Below, one piece after another: positions 9,089 to 16,884 of a stretch of DNA of 40,199 nt. The notes below the pieces were generated by a model that was not told the DNA's origin, did no database searches, and was given only the letters and a program-made list of their open reading frames with translations. The stretch's first letter is position 1. Every line of letters starts with the position of its first letter. A program made the translations under genes and the position numbers. This stretch comes from Alphaproteobacteria bacterium (lineage in GTDB: Bacteria; Pseudomonadota; Alphaproteobacteria; Rs-D84), in the NCBI GenBank assembly GCA_017466525.1, contig JAFTTY010000032.1, positions 1 to 40,199 on the forward strand. Reading direction: 5' to 3'.

Positions 9089-9091
9089 ACT
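9063..9091 (+). promoter_or_regulatory. rpsD promoter
   Basis: TTGATT (9063-9068), 17 bases, TAAACT (9086-9091), overlapping the 3' end of the PHP gene. Transcription would start near 9098, giving a leader of about 117 nt. Confidence 0.55.
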
Positions 9092-9097
9092 ACGTCG

Positions 9098-9214
9098 CGC
9101 TGGGTAATCAGAACTGATTAAACAACGGTGCTTTTTTTGGTCCCGTCTGTGATAAGGATTCTGTTCTTGGTTACGAAACCCGGCACCTAAAAAACCAAAA
9201 TAAAAGGATAAAAA
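9098..9214 (+). promoter_or_regulatory. Structured leader of rpsD
   Basis: The leader holds a perfect short hairpin TAATCAG-AA-CTGATTA (9105-9120), then GGTGC and GCACC able to close a larger stem around a T run and a CCCG/TGTG-rich middle. Ribosomal protein S4 represses its own mRNA in other bacteria, so an S4-responsive leader is plausible, but I cannot match it to a described class. Confidence 0.4.
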
Positions 9215-9847
9215 ATGGCAAGAGCAGGCGCAAAGCGCAGCACACGTAAACTGAAAATTGGACGCAGTTTGGGTGTAAACTTGTGGGGTCAGGCAAAATC
9301 CCCATTTAACAAACGTAAATACAAACCTGGTCAGCATGGCCCAACATCACGTGGTGGCAACTCATCTGATTATGCAAAACAGATGCGTGCAAAGCAGACA
9401 TTAAAAGGTTACTATGGCAACATCGGTGAAAAGAAGTTCCGTGCATATTATTTAGAAGCTGATAATATGAAGGGCGACACACCAGAAAACTTGATTGGTT
9501 TGTTGGAACGTCGTTTGGATGCGGTTGTATATCGTGCGAAATTGGCACCAACTGTATTCTCTTCACGTCAGTTGATTAGCCACGGTCACATCAACGTTAA
9601 CGGCAAACGCGTAAAGATTGCATCATATCAGGTAAAGCCAGGTGATGTCATCACGGTCAGCGAAAAAGCAAAACAGATGCCATTGGTTGTATTGGCATTG
9701 GAATCTGCGGAACGCAACTTTGCAGATTATGTTTCTGTTGACAGTGCAAACTTCACAGCGACATTTGTACGCGTACCTGCGTTCGAAGATGTACCATATC
9801 CGGTTCAGATGTTCCCAGAATTGGTCGTCGAATTCTATTCTCGTTAA
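9215..9847 (+). CDS. rpsD: 30S ribosomal protein S4
   Basis: A full-length S4 of 210 residues, a primary 16S rRNA-binding protein that organises the 30S body. The N-terminal part carries the family's [13 protein letters not shown] and the KYKPGQHGP block; the S4 RNA-binding fold follows at about 97-155 ([41 protein letters not shown]), and the C-terminus ends ELVVEFYSR as usual. No zinc-binding cysteines are present. A clear AAAGGA precedes the ATG. The gene is monocistronic here, with its own promoter, a structured leader and a strong terminator, and is not in an alpha-type ribosomal operon, which is common in alphaproteobacteria. Confidence 0.98.
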   Translation: MARAGAKRSTRKLKIGRSLGVNLWGQAKSPFNKRKYKPGQHGPTSRGGNSSDYAKQMRAKQTLKGYYGNIGEKKFRAYYLEADNMKGDTPENLIGLLERRLDAVVYRAKLAPTVFSSRQLISHGHINVNGKRVKIASYQVKPGDVITVSEKAKQMPLVVLALESAERNFADYVSVDSANFTATFVRVPAFEDVPYPVQMFPELVVEFYSR

Positions 9848-9874
9848 TAGGAACCGAAAAAAATACCGCCCATC

Positions 9875-9897
9875 TGGGCGGTTTTTATTTTTATTGC
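9875..9897 (+). terminator. rpsD terminator
   Basis: ACCGCCC (9875-9881), loop ATCT, GGGCGGT (9886-9892), then a T-rich tract. Confidence 0.9.
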
Positions 9898-9942
9898 AAA
9901 AAGTTGTTTTGAAAAAAATTAAATTTCCAGAAAGTTAAGAAC

Positions 9943-10032
9943 TTTTGTCACCCCTGCGCAGGCAGGGATAGGGACCAAAAAGTTTTTTTTGCATACACCT
10001 GGGTTCCGTGGTCAAGCTTTGGAATGACAAAA
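9943..10032. repeat. REP-like palindromic element
   Basis: A 90-bp segment bounded by inverted ends TTTTGTCA (9943-9950) and TGACAAAA (10025-10032). Inside are the perfect palindrome CCTGCGCAGG (9953-9962) and an imperfect hairpin TTCCGTGG...TTTGGAA near the right end. This is the layout of dispersed intergenic palindromic repeats found in many alphaproteobacteria. It sits between the rpsD terminator and the terminator of the leftward gene that ends at 10174. Confidence 0.65.
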
Positions 10033-10056
10033 CCTTTTAGGCTTTGTTTTGGTGTT

Positions 10057-10082
10057 AAAAAAAATCCCACCATGCGGTGGGA
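10057..10082 (-). terminator. Terminator of the 777-residue protein gene
   Basis: Read on the minus strand: TCCCACC (10082-10076), loop, GGTGGGA (10071-10065), then eight T (10064-10057). It lies 92 bases after the stop at 10174. Confidence 0.85.
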
Positions 10083-10173
10083 AAATAACGAAAGCTATAT
10101 ACTCATGTTGTCCATCCACGCAAATCCCATATCTGTACATGCTGATCCGTCTTGTACTTTTTCAAGATTGCTT

Positions 10174-12507
10174 CTATGAACACTTGTCGTCTACCCACTC
10201 AAAACTTATCTCTTCACATGTTAATCGGTCCTGTACTTCATCAAGATTTACACATTCTTGATTATCCTCTGACCATGCATAACCGTTTCCCGTACACAGC
10301 TGTTCGTCATCGGGAAGTGGACTACATGCACCATTTTCCAGTTTTTTTAGATAACCACACTCACATATTCCTTGTGTTCCACTTCCTGTTGTTGTTTCAA
10401 TCCATTTGCCGCCGCTGCTGGTGCATTTTTGTTGCGCAGGGGTAATCAAATTCAATGCACCATTCAGCCACGTGTAAACATCGTCTGTGGCATCAGGATA
10501 GGTGGTCGCACTCATGCAAGTTTTGATTTCTGACATACATGCCTGAACCGCAATGTCACTGGCGCGGTTGCCTGTCGTCGATAGACCACTGTTGCCATAA
10601 CTGTAATTGTTCTGGGACAAACATGACGCAACGTCCGTCATACAGTTCTCAGCATAGTCAGATAACAAGGCGTCCTGCGCACTCTTTATCTGTACCATTG
10701 TGCGTTCCAGATAGTTGCGAATAACCGCATTTCCGGCATTGTATTTTTTGTTATTTCCGGTGCCGCTGTATGTGTAATCTTGACATTGGTTCAACACAGA
10801 TGCGCACATACCATACACCTTGCCATCGCTATTGATATAACCAATCTTGTTATGCAGATAGTTTGCCATCTTGTCCAGGTTTGCGTTCGGATATTCTGCA
10901 TTGGTTGTTGGTAAATATTCTTCGATATATCCCGACACTGTACCATTGCTGGCCCATGCGTTTCCGCCACCGTATATCCATGTTGAATACAGGTTTGGAT
11001 CATCGTTTAATGTTGGGGTCGAACCGGACATACCTGGTTCTGAACCCAGAACAATTTCGCCATTTACGATATATTTGCCGGTTGGATCCAAGCAGTTTTC
11101 ATAATTAGAACCGCATACATAATCGTCTTGCATACATGCATCCAGTGCATTTATACATCCGCGCATGTCGTATGCGTTCTTTTGCTGGGCAACCATCAGG
11201 CGTGCACGTTGCAGAACGCTTTTTGCATTGCGGACGGTCTGTGTCATTTCTTCGTTCGCGTCGGTCAAGCTGCGTTCATATGCAATGCATTGTTTATCAA
11301 TTTCCAAATCATATGAATTTGTAATTAATGAAATATCGACGCCCTGGGCCTGACAGTCTGTCAAAACAGCTGCCTTGCATCGTGCCGTCGCGGTTTTGAA
11401 CAGTTGTTCGCCACGTTGATTGCTGATGCTGCTGGTGTTGGTTGTTGTGCCACCAAACAGACTGGATAAATCAAAACCTGTGCTGTCAATATTGAAGTCC
11501 AACAGCCCCGACAGGTCAAACGACATGCCAGATGTCACAGTTGATGATGCGGTGCCTGATTTAACATCGACAATCAAGTTCTTAATTCTGTCCAAGTCAT
11601 TGCGCAATTGCGAATTGTCGGACGAACTTTGCATTTTTAATTCAGCCTCGGTCTGGGCAAACAGTGTTTCAACCTGTTCACCGGTCAATCCGATGTATTG
11701 AATCTGTTGTGCAACATCTTGCAATTCTTCGGTTGCTTTTTTCAGTGCTGTTTCTGTCTTTTCATAATTTTTCAGATTCTTTGAACATGAACAGCGTCCC
11801 TGATTGTCATCCAGAACATTACAGAAGTTATCCATGCACTGCATATATTGTGCCTTGCAGAAATCTGTGACCTGGGCCAATTCGTCCATGTCAGATGTCA
11901 CGGTTGCAGTGTCTGATACACTTTCCGTTGATGTTGCCCCAGATGCAGATATTGTTGGAACGCGTGCACGCATCCCAGATGCGCGTGTGCTGACCCGACC
12001 TGTGTACAACGGTGTGTTAACCGTATCTGTTTGAATAATTGATGCGCGTGCCGCCGTTGGCGCAGATGTTGTTGCGCGACGTGTTGTTGCCTGTGTCGCA
12101 CTGCGTGTATTGCGTGCCGCAACAGTATTTGTCGCTGCGCGTGATGTCACGCCACGTGTTGTTGCGCCGGCGCGTGATGTCACGCCCGTGCGTGCCTGTG
12201 TTGCACTGGTCGCCCCGCGTGATGCAGATGCCGCGCGTGTCGTCGTTCCGCGTGATGACACGGTCGCACCAGATGCACTGGGGACGACGCGTGATGCAGT
12301 ACGCGATGCAGATGACGAACGTGGATTAACCTTGGACGGTTGAACAATTGGTGTGATTTTTGCCGTCACTTCTTCTTCGACCACGTCTTTGGCCGGTGCG
12401 ATTTCTTCGTCGCTGTATTCTATAACCTCGTCATAGTATACAGGTGCAACCTCTGCAAATGCGGGCAAAACCAACAGACCACTAAGTACGGCAATAAATC
12501 TTTTCAT
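10174..12507 (-). CDS. Large Cys-rich exported protein with Ser/Thr/Ala/Arg linker
   Basis: I do not recognise a named family. The 777-residue protein starts with a signal peptide (cut after AFA, residue 18) and an acidic segment. Residues 60-200 are a low-complexity linker of Ala, Ser, Thr and Arg with recurring TSRA/ATTR-like units. The rest is helical and Cys-rich: five C-x6-C pairs start at C217, C451, C568, C622 and C657, plus other cysteines at 229, 239, 241, 377, 385, 407, 465 and 472. A coiled coil probably spans 245-300. The last 85 residues hold compact Cys modules of the pattern W...C, ending FEWVDDKCS. It is probably periplasmic or surface exposed and disulfide linked. AAGGGAAG supports the start. 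The neighbour galE is upstream with a separate promoter. Confidence 0.85.
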   Translation of the reverse strand: MKRFIAVLSGLLVLPAFAEVAPVYYDEVIEYSDEEIAPAKDVVEEEVTAKITPIVQPSKVNPRSSSASRTASRVVPSASGATVSSRGTTTRAASASRGATSATQARTGVTSRAGATTRGVTSRAATNTVAARNTRSATQATTRRATTSAPTAARASIIQTDTVNTPLYTGRVSTRASGMRARVPTISASGATSTESVSDTATVTSDMDELAQVTDFCKAQYMQCMDNFCNVLDDNQGRCSCSKNLKNYEKTETALKKATEELQDVAQQIQYIGLTGEQVETLFAQTEAELKMQSSSDNSQLRNDLDRIKNLIVDVKSGTASSTVTSGMSFDLSGLLDFNIDSTGFDLSSLFGGTTTNTSSISNQRGEQLFKTATARCKAAVLTDCQAQGVDISLITNSYDLEIDKQCIAYERSLTDANEEMTQTVRNAKSVLQRARLMVAQQKNAYDMRGCINALDACMQDDYVCGSNYENCLDPTGKYIVNGEIVLGSEPGMSGSTPTLNDDPNLYSTWIYGGGNAWASNGTVSGYIEEYLPTTNAEYPNANLDKMANYLHNKIGYINSDGKVYGMCASVLNQCQDYTYSGTGNNKKYNAGNAVIRNYLERTMVQIKSAQDALLSDYAENCMTDVASCLSQNNYSYGNSGLSTTGNRASDIAVQACMSEIKTCMSATTYPDATDDVYTWLNGALNLITPAQQKCTSSGGKWIETTTGSGTQGICECGYLKKLENGACSPLPDDEQLCTGNGYAWSEDNQECVNLDEVQDRLTCEEISFEWVDDKCS

Positions 12508-12533
12508 GATAAAACTTCCCTTCTATTATTCTG

Positions 12534-12562
12534 ATTTTATCATAATGCCCAAATTTACGCAA
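12534..12562 (-). promoter_or_regulatory. Promoter of the 777-residue protein gene
   Basis: Minus strand TTGCGT (12562-12557), 17 bases, TAAAAT (12539-12534). Confidence 0.55.
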
Positions 12563-12591
12563 ATGAAAAATAGACGTTTGTTCAGAAAGTT

Positions 12592-13614
12592 TTAATCTTT
12601 TGCGTCTGGATTTTGTTGCCACCGCCACGCCGATGCCAACGTGTCGACCAGTGGGGTATTTGCAGACCAACCTAATACCCGTTTCGCATGTGTCGCGTCG
12701 GCCCAGATTGCAGGTACGTCGCCGGGTCTGCGTGGTGCGATTTTGTATTTTATTTTTACCCCGGTTGCAGATTCAAATGCGTTAACCATTTCCATAACAG
12801 AAACGCCGTGCCCCGTCCCCAGGTTGAATACATTTGCCCCATGTGCGCCATTTATCATGTGGCGCAGTGCCGCAACATGCGCGCGAGCCAAATCATTAAC
12901 GTCGATATAGTCGCGAACGCAGAATCCGTCATCTGTGTCATAGTCGTCGCCAAAAATACTCAATTGTTCGCGCATGCCAATTGCGGTCTGGGTTATGTAT
13001 GGCATCAGGTTGTTTGGTATGCCACGTGGATTTTCGCCAATTTGTCCCGATGGGTGCGCACCGATTGGATTAAAGTATCGCAACAGCGTTGCGTTAATCG
13101 TCGGTGTTGCGCGTACCATGTCACGAATAATTTCTTCGCCCATTACCTTGGTCTGGCCGTATGGCGATTGGGCAGGTTTCAGTGGCGTTTCTTCGGTCAC
13201 GGGCAGGATGTCTGGATTGCCGTAAACGGTTGCAGATGATGAAAACACAATGTTTGGGATATTGAATTCGCGCATCATTTCCAATACGTTAATCAGGCTG
13301 TCTAAATTATTTCGATAATACATCAGCGGTTTTTCGACGGATTCGCCGACGGCCTTTAATCCTGCAAAGTGAATGACGCCGACCGCGTCGCTGTGCTTTT
13401 TAAAAGCATTGCGTGTCGCATCTCGGTCTGTGCAGTCGACGTGTATAAATTCCGGATGTATGCCTGTTATTTTTTCAACCCCGTGTAACGATTTTTCTGA
13501 CGAGTTTATCAGATTGTCCAGAACGATAACATCAAACCCAGCGTCTTGCAGTGCAACCGTGGTGTGTGATCCGATATAGCCTGCGCCACCCGTGACAATA
13601 ATTTTTTGTGCCAT
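12592..13614 (-). CDS. galE: UDP-glucose 4-epimerase
   Basis: The enzyme interconverts UDP-glucose and UDP-galactose with bound NAD, supplying galactose units for surface polysaccharide or using galactose. The 340-residue protein has the NAD-binding TGGAGYIGS (residues 8-16), the SSSATVYG motif with catalytic Ser near 127, and the Y152-x3-K156 pair in PYGQTK. RYFNPIGAH and NLGTGHGVSV are also typical of GalE. I use ATG 13614, which has a strong AGGGAGG site; an in-frame start at 13662 would add 16 residues before the Rossmann fold and covers the promoter. It stands alone, with no other galactose gene nearby. Confidence 0.96.
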   Translation of the reverse strand: MAQKIIVTGGAGYIGSHTTVALQDAGFDVIVLDNLINSSEKSLHGVEKITGIHPEFIHVDCTDRDATRNAFKKHSDAVGVIHFAGLKAVGESVEKPLMYYRNNLDSLINVLEMMREFNIPNIVFSSSATVYGNPDILPVTEETPLKPAQSPYGQTKVMGEEIIRDMVRATPTINATLLRYFNPIGAHPSGQIGENPRGIPNNLMPYITQTAIGMREQLSIFGDDYDTDDGFCVRDYIDVNDLARAHVAALRHMINGAHGANVFNLGTGHGVSVMEMVNAFESATGVKIKYKIAPRRPGDVPAIWADATHAKRVLGWSANTPLVDTLASAWRWQQNPDAKD

Positions 13615-13633
13615 AAAACCTCCCTTTTTTACT

Positions 13634-13662
13634 ATTATATTTGCCGCAAAATAGGGGCGCAA
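13634..13662 (-). promoter_or_regulatory. galE promoter
   Basis: Minus strand TTGCGC (13662-13657), 17 bases, perfect TATAAT (13639-13634), just ahead of the AGGGAGG ribosome site. Confidence 0.65.
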
Positions 13663-13701
13663 AGGTAAAAAATCCCAAATTGTTAAAAAATATAATGAAT
13701 T

Positions 13702-13730
13702 TTGTTTTTTTATATGTTATTTTATATGCT
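13702..13730 (+). promoter_or_regulatory. Promoter of the phospholipase D-type gene
   Basis: TTGTTT (13702-13707), 17 bases, TATGCT (13725-13730), followed by AAGGTGG and the GTG start at 13759. It diverges from the galE promoter. Confidence 0.5.
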
Positions 13731-13758
13731 ATGACTGCAAATTTGAAGGTGGTTTACG

Positions 13759-15348
13759 GTGACGATTGCTAAAAAAGTTTCAATGTTTATCTTTGCGCTG
13801 CCGTTGGTTGGGTGTACGACTGTGCCAACGACGACCAAGGATTCGCGACTGAATGGTTATGTGCCAAAGGTGACGGCAGCTGATTTTGATTATGATCCGT
13901 ATCAGACCCCGATTGCCCAGTGCTATGCCGACGAATTATCGCGTGGCGACGATGTGTCTGGCGCGACATTAATCGAAGATGGGCTGTCTGCGTTTGTAAT
14001 TCGTTCTGCGTTTGCGCGCATGGCAACAAAAACAATTGATTTGCAGACTTATATTTACAGCAACGATTTTTCATCCAAGGTTCTTGTGGGTGAACTTAAA
14101 AACGCGGCAGATCGCGGGGTCAAGGTTCGAATTTTATTGGATGATTATGGTACTAATTCTGATATCGCAGATGTTATTTTGTTAAATCAGCACCCGAATA
14201 TAGAGGTCAAGGTTTTTAACACTGTCCGTAATCGTGCAAAGTTGTTATATTATCCGCAGTTTTTGATGGATTTTAATCGTCTAAATTCACGTATGCATAA
14301 CAAGTTGTTTATTGTCGACAATATTGCCTATATCACTGGTGGTCGTAACGTTGGCAGTAATTATTTTTATCCAGAAACTGCGTCAAATTTTTCTGATACG
14401 GACGTGTTGTTTATTGGTGATATGACCCGTTACGCAACAGACAGTTTTAATGAGTATTGGAATCATCATTTGTCGATACCCGCATCTGTATTCCCAAAGT
14501 CTAAGTCTAAACAAGCAATGAAGAAATTGGAAAAAACATTCGCGGATATTGAACGCAAAAGCGTCGAAGACGTGCGTCGATATAACACAATTATTTCAAT
14601 GGCGCAACGTGAATACAAAAATAAAAATCTGGATTTCAGTTGGGGTCGCGGAAAATTCTTAGCTGATCCACCGCAAAAGGTTGAAATGACCATGGCAGAG
14701 AAAGAAGCCTATCGTGGTGATATTATCCGTGCATTACAACATTTGTGGGATAAAACATCTGATTCTGTTTATATGTCTGCGGCATATTTTGTCCCAGGGC
14801 AGGGTGGTCTGGAACATATGTTGCGTGAAGAGAAATCAGGCGTACACATGACGATTGTGACAAATTCATTGGCGTCAACAAATGCGCCAACTGTCTATGC
14901 AAAATGGGAAAAGTATAGAAAGCAGTTAATTGAGTCGGGTGCCGATGTTTATGAATTTATGGTGTCGGCTGAAAATCTGCGTGGTAAATCGCATGATCGT
15001 GAACGTAAACAATCCAGTTTTTCTGTCCTGCACAGCAAGACAATGGTGTTCGATGATGATATTTCTTGGATTGGCAGTTTTAATTTGGACCCGCGCAGTG
15101 CGTATTATAACACCGAAAATGTTGCAATTTTTGAAAGTCGTGACTTTGCAAATAAATTACGTGAAATGATATTGAAAGATACGCAAACATCATGGCGTGT
15201 GACATTGGATGACGATGGTGATCCTGTCTGGACGGGCAGTCGTCCTGGGGATGAAAATCCGCGTGTTTATAAGTATGCACCAGACACCGGTTTGTTCCGT
15301 CGAATTTGGAAGAATATCAGTAATCTGGTTCCAGAAAAGTTTGTATAA
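13759..15348 (+). CDS. Phospholipase D-family lipoprotein (cardiolipin synthase ClsC/YmdC-like)
   Basis: Two HxK motifs of the phospholipase D superfamily are present: MHNKLFIVD (H180, K182) followed by GGRNVGSNY, and LHSKTMVFD (H425, K427) followed by IGSFNLDPRS. Two such halves form one active site that transfers or hydrolyses phosphatidyl groups. The order and the 529-residue length fit the ClsC/YmdC-type cardiolipin synthases and related YnbB-like proteins. The N-terminus has a lipoprotein signal peptide with LVGC (C19), so it is probably lipid anchored facing the periplasm, whereas ClsC itself is described differently. GTG 13759 is chosen because AAGGTGG precedes it; ATG at residue 9 would truncate the signal peptide. 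A bidirectional terminator follows. Confidence 0.9.
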   Translation: MTIAKKVSMFIFALPLVGCTTVPTTTKDSRLNGYVPKVTAADFDYDPYQTPIAQCYADELSRGDDVSGATLIEDGLSAFVIRSAFARMATKTIDLQTYIYSNDFSSKVLVGELKNAADRGVKVRILLDDYGTNSDIADVILLNQHPNIEVKVFNTVRNRAKLLYYPQFLMDFNRLNSRMHNKLFIVDNIAYITGGRNVGSNYFYPETASNFSDTDVLFIGDMTRYATDSFNEYWNHHLSIPASVFPKSKSKQAMKKLEKTFADIERKSVEDVRRYNTIISMAQREYKNKNLDFSWGRGKFLADPPQKVEMTMAEKEAYRGDIIRALQHLWDKTSDSVYMSAAYFVPGQGGLEHMLREEKSGVHMTIVTNSLASTNAPTVYAKWEKYRKQLIESGADVYEFMVSAENLRGKSHDRERKQSSFSVLHSKTMVFDDDISWIGSFNLDPRSAYYNTENVAIFESRDFANKLREMILKDTQTSWRVTLDDDGDPVWTGSRPGDENPRVYKYAPDTGLFRRIWKNISNLVPEKFV

Positions 15349-15350
15349 AA

Positions 15351-15374
15351 AACGGGCGATTTGCCCGTTTTTTT
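15351..15374. terminator. Bidirectional terminator
   Basis: AACGGGC (15351-15357), loop GATTT, GCCCGTT (15363-15369) and T run on the plus strand; the A run before it serves the converging leftward gene. Confidence 0.85.
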
Positions 15375-15705
15375 AATGGTGGTGCGAAATAAAATGTAAG
15401 ACCAAGCTGATAACAAATATCGCGCTAATTATACCCAGAATTATTTTCTGAATTTTATGTGTCTGACCGCCGCCACAATGTTCGCATGCACATCTGCAAT
15501 CGCGCAGAATCAGCCACCATGATAATCCCAGCGTCAGTCCAGAAAACACGAATAACCACGGTTCCAACCAATGGGGCAAAATATGAAAATGTGCCATGTC
15601 TGGTGCGATTAGTCCGATTAAAGCCAGTGTCATCGGTATTCCACAGCAAAAAATATGTGGCAGTATTGTTGCGATAATTCCAATTTTTACGGCTTTGTTT
15701 TTCAT
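15373..15705 (-). CDS. Small Cys/His-rich inner-membrane protein
   Basis: A 110-residue protein with three likely membrane segments. The first contains PHIFCCGIPMTLALIG, a Cys-Cys pair followed by Pro inside a hydrophobic stretch, as in MerT-type metal transport proteins. The loop after the second segment is Cys-rich (DCRCACEHCGGG), and the C-terminus ends in HFISHHH. These features suggest binding or transport of a soft or transition metal; this is inference from composition, and I cannot name the family. I place the start at 15705 because AAGGA ends 6 bases before that ATG; the long in-frame extension upstream (to 15831) has no ribosome site. It runs toward the phospholipase D-type gene. 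Confidence 0.78.
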   Translation of the reverse strand: MKNKAVKIGIIATILPHIFCCGIPMTLALIGLIAPDMAHFHILPHWLEPWLFVFSGLTLGLSWWLILRDCRCACEHCGGGQTHKIQKIILGIISAIFVISLVLHFISHHH

Positions 15706-15783
15706 CATATGTCCTTTGTTTGGGTTTGTATTATATAGATTTTTGTCGCCATGTAAAATGTAAATGTTTAGGAAAATAAAATA

Positions 15784-15811
15784 TTGACAATATAAGGTTT
15801 TGTGCAATAAT
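15784..15811 (+). promoter_or_regulatory. Promoter of the DUF3419-type gene
   Basis: Perfect TTGACA (15784-15789), 16 bases, AATAAT (15806-15811); an 18-base reading gives TAATGT. Either way transcription would begin only a few bases before ATG 15821. Confidence 0.5.
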
Positions 15812-15820
15812 GTTGGTGGT

Positions 15821-16714
15821 ATGAAAAACAAGAAAACAGAAGATATTGTATGTTCAAGTCATGGCTTCCTATCTTTGGGGCCTGTTTACTGTTTTACAAA
15901 CGAAAATATTTCTTCTTCAATGCGTGTGTTGGCCATACCGCGTGGCGGTCGTGTTTTGACGGTTGGTGCATCCGGTGATCATATGTTTGAGGCTTATTTG
16001 TCCGGTGCATCACATGTTGATACGTTTGACATTAATTTGAATCAGCGTCATATAATCGAATTGAAAAATCATATGATACGCAATCTGCCGTACGAAGATT
16101 TTATGGATTTCTTTTTCAGCAAATTGCACTTTTTTGACAAGGATATCATAAAACCTATTTATCCAAAGTTTTCAGATGGGTTAAAATCCTATTTGGCATG
16201 GGTTGATAGGGCGACTTGTACCCAGGCGTTTAAGTTTTCTGGCACGCATAACCCAGGTTTTGATGTAAAAAACATATCGTATGTTTCCGACAAGGGTTCT
16301 TATGATCGTTTGAAATCTATTTTGCCAGATCAGATTTCTTTTGTTCAGTCTGATATTTGTGGTCTGACTGCCAATTTTAATGAAAAATATGATGTTATCA
16401 TATTGTCGAACATTTTTGATTACATGTATTCTGACGAGCCGTTGGTTGAAAATCGCTATGTGCAATTTTTTAAGGGTGTGCTGTCGCCACTGGTGCGTCA
16501 AAATCTGAATTCGAATTTGGGCAAAATCAGTTTTAGGTATATCTGGGATACAGGTGGCTTGGTATGGTCAAATTTTATGTCTTATTTTGAAGAGCGTTAC
16601 GTACGACGTTGTGGTATGAATAAAGATATTGAAATGTCTGCGCATTATATCCCGTCTGGGTTGCGTGACTGTAAACAAGATGCGTTGTTGGTTTTAAGAC
16701 GACGTACACGATAA
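15821..16714 (+). CDS. DUF3419 / BtaA-type SAM-dependent protein
   Basis: The N-terminal part resembles the DUF3419/BtaA family, SAM-using enzymes of which BtaA transfers a 3-amino-3-carboxypropyl group to diacylglycerol in betaine-lipid synthesis. The visible signature is VLTVGASGDHMFEAYL, then VDTFDINLNQ (nucleotide-binding loop and acidic residue) and LKNHMIRNLPYEDFMDFF. A second loop, DVIILSNIFDYM, fits the end of the Rossmann fold. Length is 297 residues, shorter than typical BtaA (about 400), so the substrate may differ. No betaine-lipid methyltransferase gene (btaB) is adjacent. The ATG 15821 has only a weak GGTGG nearby; the -10 box position argues against the upstream TTG at 15800. 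Confidence 0.75.
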   Translation: MKNKKTEDIVCSSHGFLSLGPVYCFTNENISSSMRVLAIPRGGRVLTVGASGDHMFEAYLSGASHVDTFDINLNQRHIIELKNHMIRNLPYEDFMDFFFSKLHFFDKDIIKPIYPKFSDGLKSYLAWVDRATCTQAFKFSGTHNPGFDVKNISYVSDKGSYDRLKSILPDQISFVQSDICGLTANFNEKYDVIILSNIFDYMYSDEPLVENRYVQFFKGVLSPLVRQNLNSNLGKISFRYIWDTGGLVWSNFMSYFEERYVRRCGMNKDIEMSAHYIPSGLRDCKQDALLVLRRRTR

Positions 16715-16730
16715 GGGTATGACCAGGAAT

Positions 16731-16806
16731 TGGCATCCCCACCAGGGCTCGAACCTGGATCTAATTCTTAGGAGGAATTTGTTCTATCCTGTTGAACTAT
16801 GGGGAC
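16731..16806 (-). tRNA. tRNA-Arg(CCU)
   Basis: The minus strand folds into a full 76-nt tRNA with encoded CCA (16733-16731). Acceptor GTCCCCA/TGGGGAT (first pair G-U), D stem GTTC/GAAC, anticodon stem AATTC/GAATT with loop CTCCTAA, hence anticodon CCT reading AGG, and T stem CCAGG/CCTGG with loop TTCGAGC. Discriminator base G. The gene converges with the DUF3419-type gene. Confidence 0.95.
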
Positions 16807-16821
16807 TGAAAAAACAAACGA

Positions 16822-16850
16822 ATATTAAAACAAAGTATTGTATGAATCAA
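16822..16850 (-). promoter_or_regulatory. tRNA-Arg promoter
   Basis: Minus strand TTGATT (16850-16845), 17 bases, TAATAT (16827-16822), 15 bases upstream of the mature 5' end. Confidence 0.6.
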
Positions 16851-16884
16851 TATTTTTGTTTGGATATAAAAAAAGGAAAAGATA

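Noticed and set aside
12688..13239. Rightward open frame inside galE
   Set aside because: Opposite-strand shadow of a clear conserved enzyme.
15706..15831. N-terminal extension of the small Cys/His membrane protein
   Set aside because: No ribosome site; AAGGA fits ATG 15705, and the extension overlaps the start of the divergent gene.
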